A DNA stretch of 64,000 nt from Erythrobacter oryzae. Lineage in GTDB: Bacteria; Pseudomonadota; Alphaproteobacteria; Sphingomonadales; Sphingomonadaceae. A program made the translations under genes and the position numbers. The stretch lies in assembly GCF_030271515.1 (NCBI RefSeq), contig NZ_JASCXI010000001.1, positions 1-64,000 on the forward strand, given 5' to 3'. Under the pieces are notes generated by a model. It did not search any database and had not been told where the DNA came from. It saw only the letters and a list, made by a program, of their open reading frames with translations. Each line of letters opens with the position of its first letter. Position 1 is the stretch's first letter. Below are positions 7,870-21,113 of this stretch, in pieces.

Positions 7870-9228
7870 CTAGCTGTGCAAGATGTTCCCGATCGCCTCG
7901 GCCGCCGCGATGCAATCGAGGTCGCTCCAGCGCGGGCCGATGACCTGCATCCCGCAAGGGAGCTCGGCGCCGAGATAGTTGCCGGAGCCGATGGGCAGCA
8001 CGGTCGAGGGCAAGCCGGGGAAGGTTGCCATCCCCGACCACACAAGCCCGCAGCTGCCCGGCTCCTCCTTGCCATCGATCATAAGCTTGCCCCGGAACAC
8101 CGCCTGCTCGCTGTGCGGCACCGCCAGCACCGGGGCGGGCGGCGCGAGGACGAAGTCGTAGGTTTCGAACAGGGCCTCCCACTCGGCGATGCAGGCGGCC
8201 TGCGCGTTCATCAGCGCGAACCAGTCCGAGGCGGTGGCGCGGGTGCCGTCGGGGGCGGGCGCGCCGCCTGACATGGCGATGTTCATCATCTTGAGATAGC
8301 TGCGATAATGCCGCGCCTGATCGGGCAGCAGATCGCTCGCCCGATCAATCCGCACCCCGGCGCGGGCGAGGGTCTCCAGCGCCGCCTCGGTCGGCCCCAG
8401 CACGGATCCATCGACCGGCGCGCCGGGGAGCGACGTGATCGCCAGCAGGCGGCATTCGGCTAGCGGCTTGGTCCGGCGGCGCAGCGGGACTTCGGCCCCG
8501 ACTTCGACCAGCACGGCAAGGTCCTGCGGGTTGCGCGCCAGCGGCCCGGCGATGCTCAGCGGGCCGTCGGCTGCGGCGAGGAAGCCCTCGCGCCGCGACT
8601 GGCCGGGAAAGTCATGGCCGTGCTTGGGGACGAGGCCCCAGGTGGTCTTGTGCCCCCACACCCCGCAGAAATGCGCCGGCACGCGCACCGATCCGCCGAT
8701 ATCGGTGCCGTAATCGCACGGCACCATGCCGCTCGCCACGGCAGCCGCGCTCCCGCCCGAAGAGCCGCCGGGGGAGCGATCATGGTTGTGCGGGTTGCTG
8801 GTGCGGCCATAGACCGGGTTGAAACTCTGCCAGTCGGTGAGATCGACCGGCACGTTGGTCTTGCCGATGATGATCGCCCCCGCCGCCTTCAGCCGCCGCA
8901 CCAGCAGCGCGTCCCTGGGGGCGACCTGGTCCTTGAACTGCGGGTGCCCCCAGGTGGTGGGGAGCCCGGCGACGTCGAAGCTTTCCTTGATCGTCATCGG
9001 CACGCCGAACAGCGGCTGGCCGAGCGGCCGCGGGGCATTGTCCATCGCCCGCGCGGTCTCGCAGGCGCGCCCGAAATCGGGGACGGCGATGGCGTCGATC
9101 TCGGCATCGAGGCGGCCGGCGCGGGTGATCGCGGCATCGACCGCCTCGGCGACACTGAGCTTGCGCGTGCGAATCGCGAGCGCGGTCGCCAGCGCGCCGG
9201 CTTTGTCGGTCAATTGCGGATAGGCCAT
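7870..9228 (-). CDS. Amidase (amidase signature family)
   Basis: 452 residues. The amidase signature is plain: SPGGSSGGSAAAVASG with the cis-Ser/Ser pair, catalytic Lys in TIKESFDVAG near residue 80, and GTDIGGSVRVPAHFCG. These enzymes hydrolyse carboxamides in the cytoplasm using a Ser-cisSer-Lys triad. The family also contains GatA, but there is no gatB or gatC here and the C-terminal half differs, so a substrate-specific amidase is more likely. Same strand as the PepSY/TRIC pair, 23 bases upstream of it. Confidence 0.9.
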   Translation of the reverse strand: MAYPQLTDKAGALATALAIRTRKLSVAEAVDAAITRAGRLDAEIDAIAVPDFGRACETARAMDNAPRPLGQPLFGVPMTIKESFDVAGLPTTWGHPQFKDQVAPRDALLVRRLKAAGAIIIGKTNVPVDLTDWQSFNPVYGRTSNPHNHDRSPGGSSGGSAAAVASGMVPCDYGTDIGGSVRVPAHFCGVWGHKTTWGLVPKHGHDFPGQSRREGFLAAADGPLSIAGPLARNPQDLAVLVEVGAEVPLRRRTKPLAECRLLAITSLPGAPVDGSVLGPTEAALETLARAGVRIDRASDLLPDQARHYRSYLKMMNIAMSGGAPAPDGTRATASDWFALMNAQAACIAEWEALFETYDFVLAPPAPVLAVPHSEQAVFRGKLMIDGKEEPGSCGLVWSGMATFPGLPSTVLPIGSGNYLGAELPCGMQVIGPRWSDLDCIAAAEAIGNILHS

Positions 9229-9282
9229 GCGTGAATTCTCCCCTTGAAGGGAGGTCTAGGCAATGCGGCCGGAGGGATCAAT

Positions 9283-10098
9283 TCACGCGTGCCGCGCTGT
9301 CCCCGCCGCGCTCAGGGCGAGGGCGAGGCCGAGGATCGGCGAGGCGCCGTAGCCGATCAGCGGGAAGGGGAAGGGGGCAAGGCAGGCCATGACGCCGAGC
9401 GTCACCAGCAGCGCGGCGAGCGCGGTGGCCTCGGTCCGGGGCAGAGGGGCGGCGTGCAGCAGCAGCGCAGGCGCGGCGAGGAACAGCAGCGCGCCCAGCA
9501 GCAGCGCCGCGGGCGGGGCGGCGTACCAGATCTGCGCGAGGACGCCCTCGGTGAAAAGCTGCGGTTCGAGCGTCCCGCGGCCGAAGTTCACCGCCGCAAG
9601 GCCCAAGGCGGCGAGGGCTACCATGGTGAAGCCGACCGAGCGGTGGGTGATCGCGAACACCGCGCTCGCCGCCGCCAGCCCTGCGAGCATGGCGGCATCG
9701 GGTTGGAGCGCGAGCGCTACGATCGCCGCGCCAAGCAGCGGCGGGCCCGCGCGGGGGCTTTGCGACGCGAGCACCACCACCAGCGGCAGCAGCAGCGCGC
9801 CTGAATGCAGCAGCACCGGCCCTGCGGGAAGCCAGCGGCTCACCCCGCCCACCTCGGGGCCGATCAGCACGGGGAGGAAGAGGAGCGCCGCGCCGAGGGC
9901 CGCAAGGCCGAGGCGCGCTTTCGGCCCCGACGGCAGTCGCCCGAAGGCCGCCCACAGGGCTCCCGCCACCAGCGCGCCCGCGTTGATCGCGATCAGCCGC
10001 AAGGGCGCACCGAAAGCGGCGAGGTAGGCGAGCCCGCCGAGCGCGGGCACGGCCAGGGGCAGAACGAGGCGCCAGCGATCCGCGAAAGGCGCGCTCAC
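9283..10098 (-). CDS. Small polytopic membrane protein, reduced SEDS (FtsW/RodA)-like
   Basis: 271 residues, almost wholly hydrophobic, roughly eight to nine membrane segments. Three stretches follow the SEDS pattern in the right order: GGVSRWLPAGPVLLHSGAL (compare GxxRWI...QPSE), ALQPDAAMLAG (QPDxG) and FPFPLIGYGASPILGLAL (LPxISYGGSS). SEDS proteins are usually 370-420 residues, so this one lacks about a third, including the loop with the catalytic Asp. It could be a degenerate or repurposed relative; otherwise it is simply an unknown membrane protein. It ends the lpd transcription unit, starting 10 bases after the lpd stop. Confidence 0.5.
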   Translation of the reverse strand: MSAPFADRWRLVLPLAVPALGGLAYLAAFGAPLRLIAINAGALVAGALWAAFGRLPSGPKARLGLAALGAALLFLPVLIGPEVGGVSRWLPAGPVLLHSGALLLPLVVVLASQSPRAGPPLLGAAIVALALQPDAAMLAGLAAASAVFAITHRSVGFTMVALAALGLAAVNFGRGTLEPQLFTEGVLAQIWYAAPPAALLLGALLFLAAPALLLHAAPLPRTEATALAALLVTLGVMACLAPFPFPLIGYGASPILGLALALSAAGTARHA

Positions 10099-10108
10099 CT
10101 TGCTCGCA

Positions 10109-11515
10109 TCACATGTGGATCGGCTTGCCCGTCACCGCCATCGCCGCTTCCTTGAAGGCCTCGGCGTGGGTGGGGTGGGCGTGGCAGGTGTAGGCGATGT
10201 CTTCCGAGGTCGCGCCGAATTCCATCGCCTGCGCTGCCTGTGCGATCATCGTGCCTGCGAGGCTGTTGATCATCCACACGCCGACCACGCGGTCGGTCGC
10301 GGCGTCCGCGATCACCTTGACGAAGCCGTCGGTGTCGCGGTTGGCCTTGGCGCGGCTGTTGGCCATCATCGGGAACTTGCCGACCTTGACCGCGAGGCCG
10401 CGCTCCTTGGCCTGTTCCTCGGTGATGCCGACGCCCGCGATTTCCGGCGCAGTATAGACGACGCTCGGGATCACATCGTGGTTCACGATGCCGGTGAGGC
10501 CCGCAATGTTCTCGGCGACCGCAATGCCCTCGTCCTCGGCCTTGTGGGCGAGCATCGGGCCGGGAACGACGTCGCCGATCGCCCAGATGCCGGGGACGGC
10601 GGTGGCGAAATCGTGATCGATCTCGATCTGGCCGCGGTTGTTGACGCTGAGGCCCGCCTTTTCGAGCGCGAGGCCATCGGTGTTGGCGCGGCGGCCGATT
10701 GCGACCAGCACGTGGCTGGCGGTGACGCTCGTGGCTTCGCCGCCCGCAGCGGGTTCGACGGTGAGGGTGACGGTCTTGCCGTCTACCTTCGCGCCGGTGA
10801 CCTTCTGGCCGAGCATCATCGCCATGCCCTGCTTCTTGAAGATTTTCTGCGCTTCCTTGCGCACCTCGCCGTCCATGCCGGGGAGCAGCTGGTCGAGGAA
10901 CTCGATCACGGTGACCTTGGCGCCGAGACGCCGCCAGACCGAGCCCAGCTCCAGCCCGATCACCCCGCCGCCGATCACCACGAGGTGCTCGGGCACTTCA
11001 TCGAGATCGAGCGCGCCGGTGCTGTCGACGATCCGCTTCGCGGCGTTGTCGACCGGCACGCCGGGGAGCGGCATGACGGAAGAGCCGGTGGCGATGACGA
11101 TGTCCTTGGCGGTGACCTTTTCGGCCGCGACGCTGACGGTGTGCGCGTCTTCGAACGCCGCATGGCCCTTGAGCCAGGTGACCTTGTTCTTCTTGAACAG
11201 GAACTCGATTCCGCCGGTGAGCTCGCCCACGGCCTTTGTCTTCTCGGCCATCATCTTGCCGAGGTCCAAAGTCGGGGTCGCGGTGATGCCCCAGGTGGCG
11301 AAATGGCCGTTCTTCGCCTCGTCGAACAGCTCCGATCCGTGGAGCAGCGCCTTAGAGGGGATGCACCCGACATTGAGGCAGGTGCCGCCCAGCGTCGCGC
11401 GCGATTCCACGCAAGCCGTCTTCAGCCCGAGCTGCGCCGCGCGGATCGCCGCGACATAACCGCCGGGGCCGGCACCGATGACAAGGACGTCGTAATCGTA
11501 GGAATGGTCAGCCAT
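10109..11515 (-). CDS. lpdA: Dihydrolipoyl dehydrogenase (E3)
   Basis: 468 residues. The flavoprotein reoxidises the dihydrolipoyl group of the 2-oxoglutarate (and possibly pyruvate) dehydrogenase complex with NAD+. Visible are the FAD motif VIGAGPGGYVAA, the redox disulphide GGTCLNVGCIPSK, the NAD motif VVIGGGVIGLELGSVW near residue 180, the second FAD motif GIWAIGDVV, and the catalytic His/Glu pair in HAHPTHAEAFKEA. Start at MADHSYDYDVLVIG; the frame continues 15 codons upstream, but that part lies in the repeat region. Downstream of sucB, separated by two REP-like hairpins. Confidence 0.97.
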   Translation of the reverse strand: MADHSYDYDVLVIGAGPGGYVAAIRAAQLGLKTACVESRATLGGTCLNVGCIPSKALLHGSELFDEAKNGHFATWGITATPTLDLGKMMAEKTKAVGELTGGIEFLFKKNKVTWLKGHAAFEDAHTVSVAAEKVTAKDIVIATGSSVMPLPGVPVDNAAKRIVDSTGALDLDEVPEHLVVIGGGVIGLELGSVWRRLGAKVTVIEFLDQLLPGMDGEVRKEAQKIFKKQGMAMMLGQKVTGAKVDGKTVTLTVEPAAGGEATSVTASHVLVAIGRRANTDGLALEKAGLSVNNRGQIEIDHDFATAVPGIWAIGDVVPGPMLAHKAEDEGIAVAENIAGLTGIVNHDVIPSVVYTAPEIAGVGITEEQAKERGLAVKVGKFPMMANSRAKANRDTDGFVKVIADAATDRVVGVWMINSLAGTMIAQAAQAMEFGATSEDIAYTCHAHPTHAEAFKEAAMAVTGKPIHM

Positions 11516-11529
11516 TATTTTCTCCGTCG

Positions 11530-11547
11530 CCCCGGCCAAAGCTGGGG
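11530..11547. repeat. REP-like hairpin, copy 1
   Basis: CCCCGGC - CAAA - GCTGGGG, 7-bp stem with one G-T pair, in the lpd-sucB gap. It is a diverged, oppositely oriented copy of the hairpin at 11584-11601. Confidence 0.6.
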
Positions 11548-11583
11548 TCTTGAGCGTCAAAGGGCAAGCCGTGCCGCCCTAGG

Positions 11584-11601
11584 CCCCAGCTTTCGCTGGG
11601 G
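11584..11601. repeat. REP-like hairpin, copy 2 (inverted)
   Basis: CCCCAGC - TTTC - GCTGGGG, perfect 7-bp stem; read on the minus strand the loop is GAAA. With the first copy, 36 bases away, it makes an inverted pair typical of bacterial interspersed REP doublets. It lies just after the sucB stop. Confidence 0.65.
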
Positions 11602-11613
11602 TGACGGTCAAAC

Positions 11614-12837
11614 TTAAAGGTCGATCAGCATCCGGGTGGGATCCTCGATCGCTTCCTTGATGATCTTCAATGCGGTCACCGCCTCGCGCCCGTCGATCAG
11701 GCGGTGGTCGTAGGAGAGCGCGAGATACATCATCGGGCGGATCACGATCTGGCCATTGCGGACCACCGGACGATCCTCGATGCGGTGGAGGCCCAGCACC
11801 GCGCTCTGCGGCGGGTTGATGATCGGGGTGCTCATCAGACTTCCGAACACGCCGCCGTTCGAGATGGTGAAGGTACCGCCGGTCATGTCTTCCATCGTCA
11901 GCGTGCCCGCCTTCGCGCGCGCGCCGAAATCGGCGATGTCCTGCTCGATCCGGGCAAAGCCCTTCTTGTCGGCGTCACGGATCACGGGGACGACGAGGCC
12001 GTTCGGCGCGCTGACCGCGACCGAGATGTCGACATAGTCGTGGTAGATGATCTCGTCGCCGTCGATATAGGCGTTGACCGCGGGGACGTCCTTCAGCGCG
12101 AGGCAGGCGGCCTTGGCGAAGAAGCCCATGAAGCCGAGGCGGATGTCGTGCTTCTTGGCGAAGAGGTCCTTGTACTTGTCGCGCGCTTCGATGACCGCGC
12201 TCATGTCGACATCGTTGAAGGTGGTGAGGAGCGCTGCGGTGTCCTGCGCGCTCTTCAGCCGCTTGGCGATGGTCTGGCGCATGCGGGTCATCTTGACCCG
12301 CTCTTCACCGCGCGCGCCGCCGGTCGCCACGGGGGCGGCGGGAGCGGGGGCAGGGGTCGGGGCAGGGGCAGGCGCGGGGCCCTTGGCCTTGGCTTCGGCG
12401 GCGGCGAGGACGTCTTCCTTGGTCAGGCGGCCATCCTTGCCGGTGCCCTTAATGGTCGAGGGGTCGACCCCGTGTTCGAGCACCGCGCGGCGCACCGCGG
12501 GCGACATGGTCTGGGCGGGGGTGAGCAGTTCTTCCGAAGCCGCCGGGGCGGGGGCCGCGTCAGCCTTCGCGGCGGCGGGGGCCGGGGCAGGCGCGCTCGC
12601 ACCGTCCTCGATGATCGCGATCACCGCGCCGACTTCCACGGTGTCGCCCACCGCGACCACGTGCTGCGACATGACCCCTGCGACAGGCGAGGGCACGTCG
12701 ACGGCGACCTTGTCGGTCTCGAGGCTGGCGATGGGTTCATCGACCGCAACCGCTTCGCCGGGCTGCTTGAGCCATTCGGCAATCGTGCCTTCGGTGACGG
12801 ATTCGCCGAGGACGGGGACTTTGATTTCGGTAGCCAT
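11614..12837 (-). CDS. sucB: 2-oxoglutarate dehydrogenase E2, dihydrolipoyl succinyltransferase
   Basis: 407 residues. Lipoyl domain at residues 1-80 with the lipoylated Lys in ETDKVAVDV; Ala/Pro linker; peripheral-subunit binding domain ([14 protein letters not shown]...GRLTKEDVL, about 120-155); a second Ala/Pro linker; then the acyltransferase core with the catalytic [11 protein letters not shown] near the end. It passes the succinyl group to CoA and forms the core of the complex. Preceded by sucA (54 bases) and followed by lpdA, so E1, E2 and E3 are in order. Confidence 0.97.
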   Translation of the reverse strand: MATEIKVPVLGESVTEGTIAEWLKQPGEAVAVDEPIASLETDKVAVDVPSPVAGVMSQHVVAVGDTVEVGAVIAIIEDGASAPAPAPAAAKADAAPAPAASEELLTPAQTMSPAVRRAVLEHGVDPSTIKGTGKDGRLTKEDVLAAAEAKAKGPAPAPAPTPAPAPAAPVATGGARGEERVKMTRMRQTIAKRLKSAQDTAALLTTFNDVDMSAVIEARDKYKDLFAKKHDIRLGFMGFFAKAACLALKDVPAVNAYIDGDEIIYHDYVDISVAVSAPNGLVVPVIRDADKKGFARIEQDIADFGARAKAGTLTMEDMTGGTFTISNGGVFGSLMSTPIINPPQSAVLGLHRIEDRPVVRNGQIVIRPMMYLALSYDHRLIDGREAVTALKIIKEAIEDPTRMLIDL

Positions 12838-12891
12838 TGGAACGGGTTCCTGCGTAAATCTGAATATCGGTGTGAAGAAAGGGTGCGGCCG

Positions 12892-15687
<2,796 letters not shown>

Positions 15688-15720
15688 CGGGGGGACTCCT
15701 GGGGAGGAGGAAGGATGATC

Positions 15721-15740
15721 CCCCGCGTTAGGGCGCGGGG
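15721..15740. repeat. Small palindrome between sucD and sucA
   Basis: CCCCGCG (15721-15727), six-base loop, CGCGGGG (15734-15740). It is not followed by a T-run. Its place between two operon genes suits an mRNA-processing or partial attenuation element. Confidence 0.4.
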
Positions 15741-15757
15741 GACCGGTAGTCGTTAAC

Positions 15758-16648
15758 TCAGGCGTTTTCTTTCAGCATCGCGGCCAGCGTCTCGCCGAGC
15801 AGCGAGGGCGAGGGCGAGACGCGGATGCCGGCATCTTCCATCGCCGCGATCTTGTCCTCGGCGCCGCCCTGGCCGCCCGAGACGATGGCGCCGGCGTGGC
15901 CCATGCGGCGGCCCGGAGGGGCGGTGCGCCCGGCGATGAAGCCGACCATCGGCTTCTTGCGGCCCTTGGCGGCTTCGGCCTTGATGAAGGCGGCGGCTTC
16001 TTCTTCCGCGCTGCCGCCGATTTCGCCGATCATGATGATGCTCTCGGTTTCCGGATCGTCGAGGAACAGGTCGAGCACGTCGATGAAGTTCGTGCCGTTG
16101 ACCGGGTCGCCGCCGATGCCGACCGCAGTGGTCTGGCCGAGGCCCGCCATCGTGGTCTGGTGCACGGCTTCATAGGTGAGCGTGCCCGAGCGGCTGACGA
16201 TGCCGACCGAGCCCTTCTTGAAGATGTTGGCCGGCATGATGCCGATCTTGCACTCGTTCGGCGTCAGCACGCCGGGGCAGTTGGGGCCGATCAGCCGCGA
16301 CTTCGAGCCCGCGAGCGCGCGCTTGGCGCGGACCATGTCGAGCACCGGGATGCCTTCGGTGATGCAGATGATGAGTTCGATCTCGGCATCGATCGCCTCG
16401 CAGATCGCATCGGCAGCGAACGGCGGCGGCACGTAGATGCACGAGGCGGTCGCCCCGGTCGCGGCCTTGGCCTCGCGCACGGTGTCATACTGCGGCAGGC
16501 CGATATGGGTGGTGCCGCCCTTGCCAGGGGTCACGCCCGCAACCATCTGCGTCCCGTAATCGAGCGCGGCCTGGGTGTGGAAGGTGCCGGTGTTGCCGGT
16601 CATCCCCTGGGTGATGACCTTGGTGTCTTTGTTTACGAGGATGCTCAT
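15758..16648 (-). CDS. sucD: Succinyl-CoA synthetase alpha subunit
   Basis: 296 residues. This subunit binds CoA and carries the phosphorylated His. The N-terminal [18 protein letters not shown], the CoA-binding [10 protein letters not shown], the [13 protein letters not shown] stretch and the phospho-His region [20 protein letters not shown] are all present. The beta subunit gene sucC normally lies directly upstream in many proteobacteria; here that place holds a DUF4274-like gene and then mdh, so sucC must be elsewhere or missing. Confidence 0.97.
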   Translation of the reverse strand: MSILVNKDTKVITQGMTGNTGTFHTQAALDYGTQMVAGVTPGKGGTTHIGLPQYDTVREAKAATGATASCIYVPPPFAADAICEAIDAEIELIICITEGIPVLDMVRAKRALAGSKSRLIGPNCPGVLTPNECKIGIMPANIFKKGSVGIVSRSGTLTYEAVHQTTMAGLGQTTAVGIGGDPVNGTNFIDVLDLFLDDPETESIIMIGEIGGSAEEEAAAFIKAEAAKGRKKPMVGFIAGRTAPPGRRMGHAGAIVSGGQGGAEDKIAAMEDAGIRVSPSPSLLGETLAAMLKENA

Positions 16649-16686
16649 TCGATAATTCCTTTATTTAATCTCGGACACGCGGCTAT

Positions 16687-18439
<1,753 letters not shown>

Positions 18440-18510
18440 TAATGCCTCGGTTCAACCCCTCAGGGGAACTGCGTAGCGCTGCTACCGTAAGGGAAGGGGC
18501 CCCGCGCGCG

Positions 18511-18864
18511 TCAAGCGGGCTCGAGCACCCGGCTCGCGCGCTCTGCCAGCCGGCGATCGAACATCTGCGTGATCGCGAGCCAGCGGTCTTGTCCATTCGC
18601 ATCGCCGCGTGTGCGCGCCTCGGCCGCCAGATCGACCGCGACTTCGGCAGCGGCCAGCCCGTGCACCGCGAAATGGCGCAGGGCGTCGGTCAGCAGCGGA
18701 TCGAAGGCCACCCCCGCCGGGGCGAGTTCGCTCCCCGGGCAGCGCCCAAGCTGCAAGTTGTCGTTCGCCGCGCGCGCCAGCACCGGAGCGATCAGCCCGC
18801 GCCCCGCAGCGCGCCAGCCCAGACGCCGGGCAGGGTGATTGGCGGAGGCGAACCGGACGGACAT
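18511..18864 (-). CDS. Hypothetical protein, 117 aa
   Basis: 117 residues from MSVRFASANHPARR. No signal peptide or membrane segment. A basic N-terminus is followed by a helical region (ALRHFAVHGLAAAEVAVDLA...RWLAITQMFDRRLAERAS). This pattern of a short cytoplasmic helical protein is familiar in sphingomonads but has no known role. The frame extends 18 codons further upstream without a better start. Standing alone between mdh and the wall hydrolase. Confidence 0.6.
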   Translation of the reverse strand: MSVRFASANHPARRLGWRAAGRGLIAPVLARAANDNLQLGRCPGSELAPAGVAFDPLLTDALRHFAVHGLAAAEVAVDLAAEARTRGDANGQDRWLAITQMFDRRLAERASRVLEPA

Positions 18865-18992
18865 TGAGCGGGTTTCCTGCTTGTTGGCCAGCGCAACAAA
18901 GTGACGCGGGCGGGTCACAAAGCTTTAGCCGCGCGGGCCTAAGGCTTGGTGTGACAACAGGGTTTCGCGGGGCTTAACCATGCCCTCCCGCC

Positions 18993-20129
18993 TTATGGGG
19001 CGGGCGTTTTCCCGGGGCCGGGCTGGGCCTTCCACTGCCCGGCGCGGGCATATTCGGGCTTGACCGAGCCGGTGCCGGAGACGGGCTCGCTGGGTGCCGC
19101 AGGCGCCGTGGCAGCGCCCGGCTTGGGGGCGGGGACTGGGGCGGGGGCCAGATCATTGCCGATCACCGGCGCGATCGCGACCGGCGGACCCGCCGGAACG
19201 ATCGGCCCGGCGCCCGGCGGCGGCGGCGTGGTGCGCCCGCTCACGACCGGCTCGAACCCGGCATAGCCGCCCCGGAACGCCGCCGCCGATCCGCTCGCCC
19301 CGCGGGTGCGGTAGAAGCGGTGCGCGCCGATCGTGCCGATGTGGTCGAGGCTCGAGGCCCAATAGGGATTGACCCAGAGCGTGTGGTAATGCGTCGCGAG
19401 GCCCACCGGCGCATAGACGCTGCCGTTCAGCGCTTCATCCGCGATGCGCTGCGCCCGCGCCCAGCTCATGCCGGAAGGCCGCCGCGCGAGGCTGCCGTCG
19501 CAGGTGAAGGTGAACTGGCACCCGGTCGAGCGCTCCGAGCCCTGGTAAACCACCCCGCACACCGAATTGGGCCAGGACGGGTGGGCGACGCGGTTGAGCA
19601 CCACCTGCGCCACCGCGCGCTGCCCGGCCTCGCTCTCGTTCGCGGCCTCGTACCACACGGCCTGCGCGAGGCATTCCGAGGCGCGCAGATGGGAGATGCC
19701 GGTGCCGGGCATGTAAAAGGGCTTGGCCGCCGCGCCGACATCGATCAGCGCGCCCAGCTCGCGCCCGCTTTCCGCGCCGGTCGCGAGCGGATCGTCGGTC
19801 GGCAGCGCGACGAGGGCGGTGCCGGCGGGGTCGGCCATGTAGAAATAGGCCGAGCCGGGGAAGCTCATGCCAGGCCGCTCGAAGGGCAGCGCGGCCTCGG
19901 CGGCCTGACGGGTGGCGAGCGCGGCGGAGCTTTCGACCGCAGGGCCGGGCAGCTGGCCGACATTGCCGGTGGCGGCCATCGCCGGGACAGTGATCGCGGC
20001 GAGCAGCACCGCGAGGCGCTTCTTCGCGGTCTTGGAGAAGCGGCCGATCGGCGGCAGCGCCCAGCCTCGCCGCGCGCGCGGGACGACATTGCCCGAGGTA
20101 TCGACGAAGAATGTGCGCTGGCGGGCCAT
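18993..20129 (-). CDS. Cell wall hydrolase, SleB/CwlJ family
   Basis: 378 residues. The N-terminus is cytoplasmic and basic, then a membrane/signal segment (RLAVLLAAITVPAMAATG, about residues 38-56). The hydrolase_2 domain (about 165-270) begins CLAQAVWYEAANE and continues RAVAQVVLNRVAHPSWPNSV, QFTFTCDGSLA and a GLATHYHT segment; the early Glu is the expected catalytic residue. A Pro/Ala-rich tail of about 80 residues follows. Family members cleave peptidoglycan, as spore germination hydrolases in Bacillus; in alphaproteobacteria they are presumed remodelling enzymes. Divergent from the ABC operon. Confidence 0.88.
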   Translation of the reverse strand: MARQRTFFVDTSGNVVPRARRGWALPPIGRFSKTAKKRLAVLLAAITVPAMAATGNVGQLPGPAVESSAALATRQAAEAALPFERPGMSFPGSAYFYMADPAGTALVALPTDDPLATGAESGRELGALIDVGAAAKPFYMPGTGISHLRASECLAQAVWYEAANESEAGQRAVAQVVLNRVAHPSWPNSVCGVVYQGSERSTGCQFTFTCDGSLARRPSGMSWARAQRIADEALNGSVYAPVGLATHYHTLWVNPYWASSLDHIGTIGAHRFYRTRGASGSAAAFRGGYAGFEPVVSGRTTPPPPGAGPIVPAGPPVAIAPVIGNDLAPAPVPAPKPGAATAPAAPSEPVSGTGSVKPEYARAGQWKAQPGPGKTPAP

Positions 20130-20267
20130 GGTCGGCTCCGCTTACGCGCGGGCACGCGACGGGGCGAGCGCGGGGCGGGTCGGCGTCCCGTTTCCGGACA
20201 CTCAGGGAGTGCGGGTTAAGGCGTTGCGCGCGAAGGCCTGCCGCCCTATCGCCTGTCGTCACGGGAT

Positions 20268-21113
20268 ATGGCGCGGGATCGCATCACGACGGGGCTTAGG
20301 GGCCGATGCGCGGGCGCGCTCTTGCTGGCGCTTGCCGCCTGCGCGCCTGCCGCGCCGGTGCCTCCGAAAGACACCGCGCATCCCACCATCCTGAGCCTCA
20401 ACCCCTGCCTCGATGCGATCCTCGTCGAGCTCGCGCCGCCCGAGCAGGTGCTGGCCCTTTCGCACTATTCGCGCGATCCGTCCTCTAGCTCGATCCCGCC
20501 CGACACCGCCGCGCGCTACGGCGTCACCGGAGGCACCGCCGAGGAGGTGATCGCTGCAAGGCCCGATCTGGTGCTCGCCTCGATCTTCCTCCCCCAGCCG
20601 ACCCGCAGCGCTCTGGAGCGTGCGGGGCTGCGGGTCGAGACCTTCGGCAGCCCGACGAGCATCGCCGAGAGCGCCGAGCAGGTCCGCGCCGTCGCCGCGC
20701 TGGCGGGGCGCGCAAGCGAGGGCGAGGCGCTTGCCGCGCGCATCGCTGCCCCCGCAAGGCCGCCGGGCGCGCCCATCGACGCGCTGCTGTGGCAGCCGGG
20801 CGAGATTGTCGCGGGCGAGCAGACCCTCGTCGCCGAGCTGCTGCGCGAGGCCGGTTTTGCGAGCGACGCCGCGCGCCGGGGCCTCGGCCAGGCCGACCGG
20901 GTGAGCCTCGAGAGCGTGCTCGCCGATCCGCCGCAGGTGCTGCTCGTCGCGGGCGACGCGGCGGGGCAGCGCCATCCGATGCTGGCGGGCGGGCTTTACC
21001 GCACCCATGTGGCGTCCTTCGACCCCTCGCTGATCTATTGCGGCGGCCCGACCATTTTGCGTGCGCGGGAGCGCCTCGCGCAAATCCGCGCCGAAGCGGA
21101 GCGGATGCCATGA
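20268..21113 (+). CDS. ABC transporter substrate-binding lipoprotein (BtuF-like)
   Basis: 281 residues. A signal sequence with lipobox LAAC (LLLALAACAPAAP) suggests a lipoprotein. The body is a class III periplasmic binding fold (PF01497): TILSLNPCLDAILVELAPPE, the EEVIAARPDLVLAS segment and a C-terminal helix. Such proteins bind vitamin B12, haem or ferric siderophores. The two following genes give the permease and ATPase, joined by ATGA overlaps. Substrate cannot be fixed: no TonB receptor or cobalamin riboswitch is visible next to it. Confidence 0.85.
   Translation: MARDRITTGLRGRCAGALLLALAACAPAAPVPPKDTAHPTILSLNPCLDAILVELAPPEQVLALSHYSRDPSSSSIPPDTAARYGVTGGTAEEVIAARPDLVLASIFLPQPTRSALERAGLRVETFGSPTSIAESAEQVRAVAALAGRASEGEALAARIAAPARPPGAPIDALLWQPGEIVAGEQTLVAELLREAGFASDAARRGLGQADRVSLESVLADPPQVLLVAGDAAGQRHPMLAGGLYRTHVASFDPSLIYCGGPTILRARERLAQIRAEAERMP

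Noticed and set aside
10100-11617. 505-codon open frame on the plus strand opposite lpdA
   Set aside because: Antisense shadow of a high-GC gene; composition is Asp/His/Arg-rich without any domain, and lpdA is certain.
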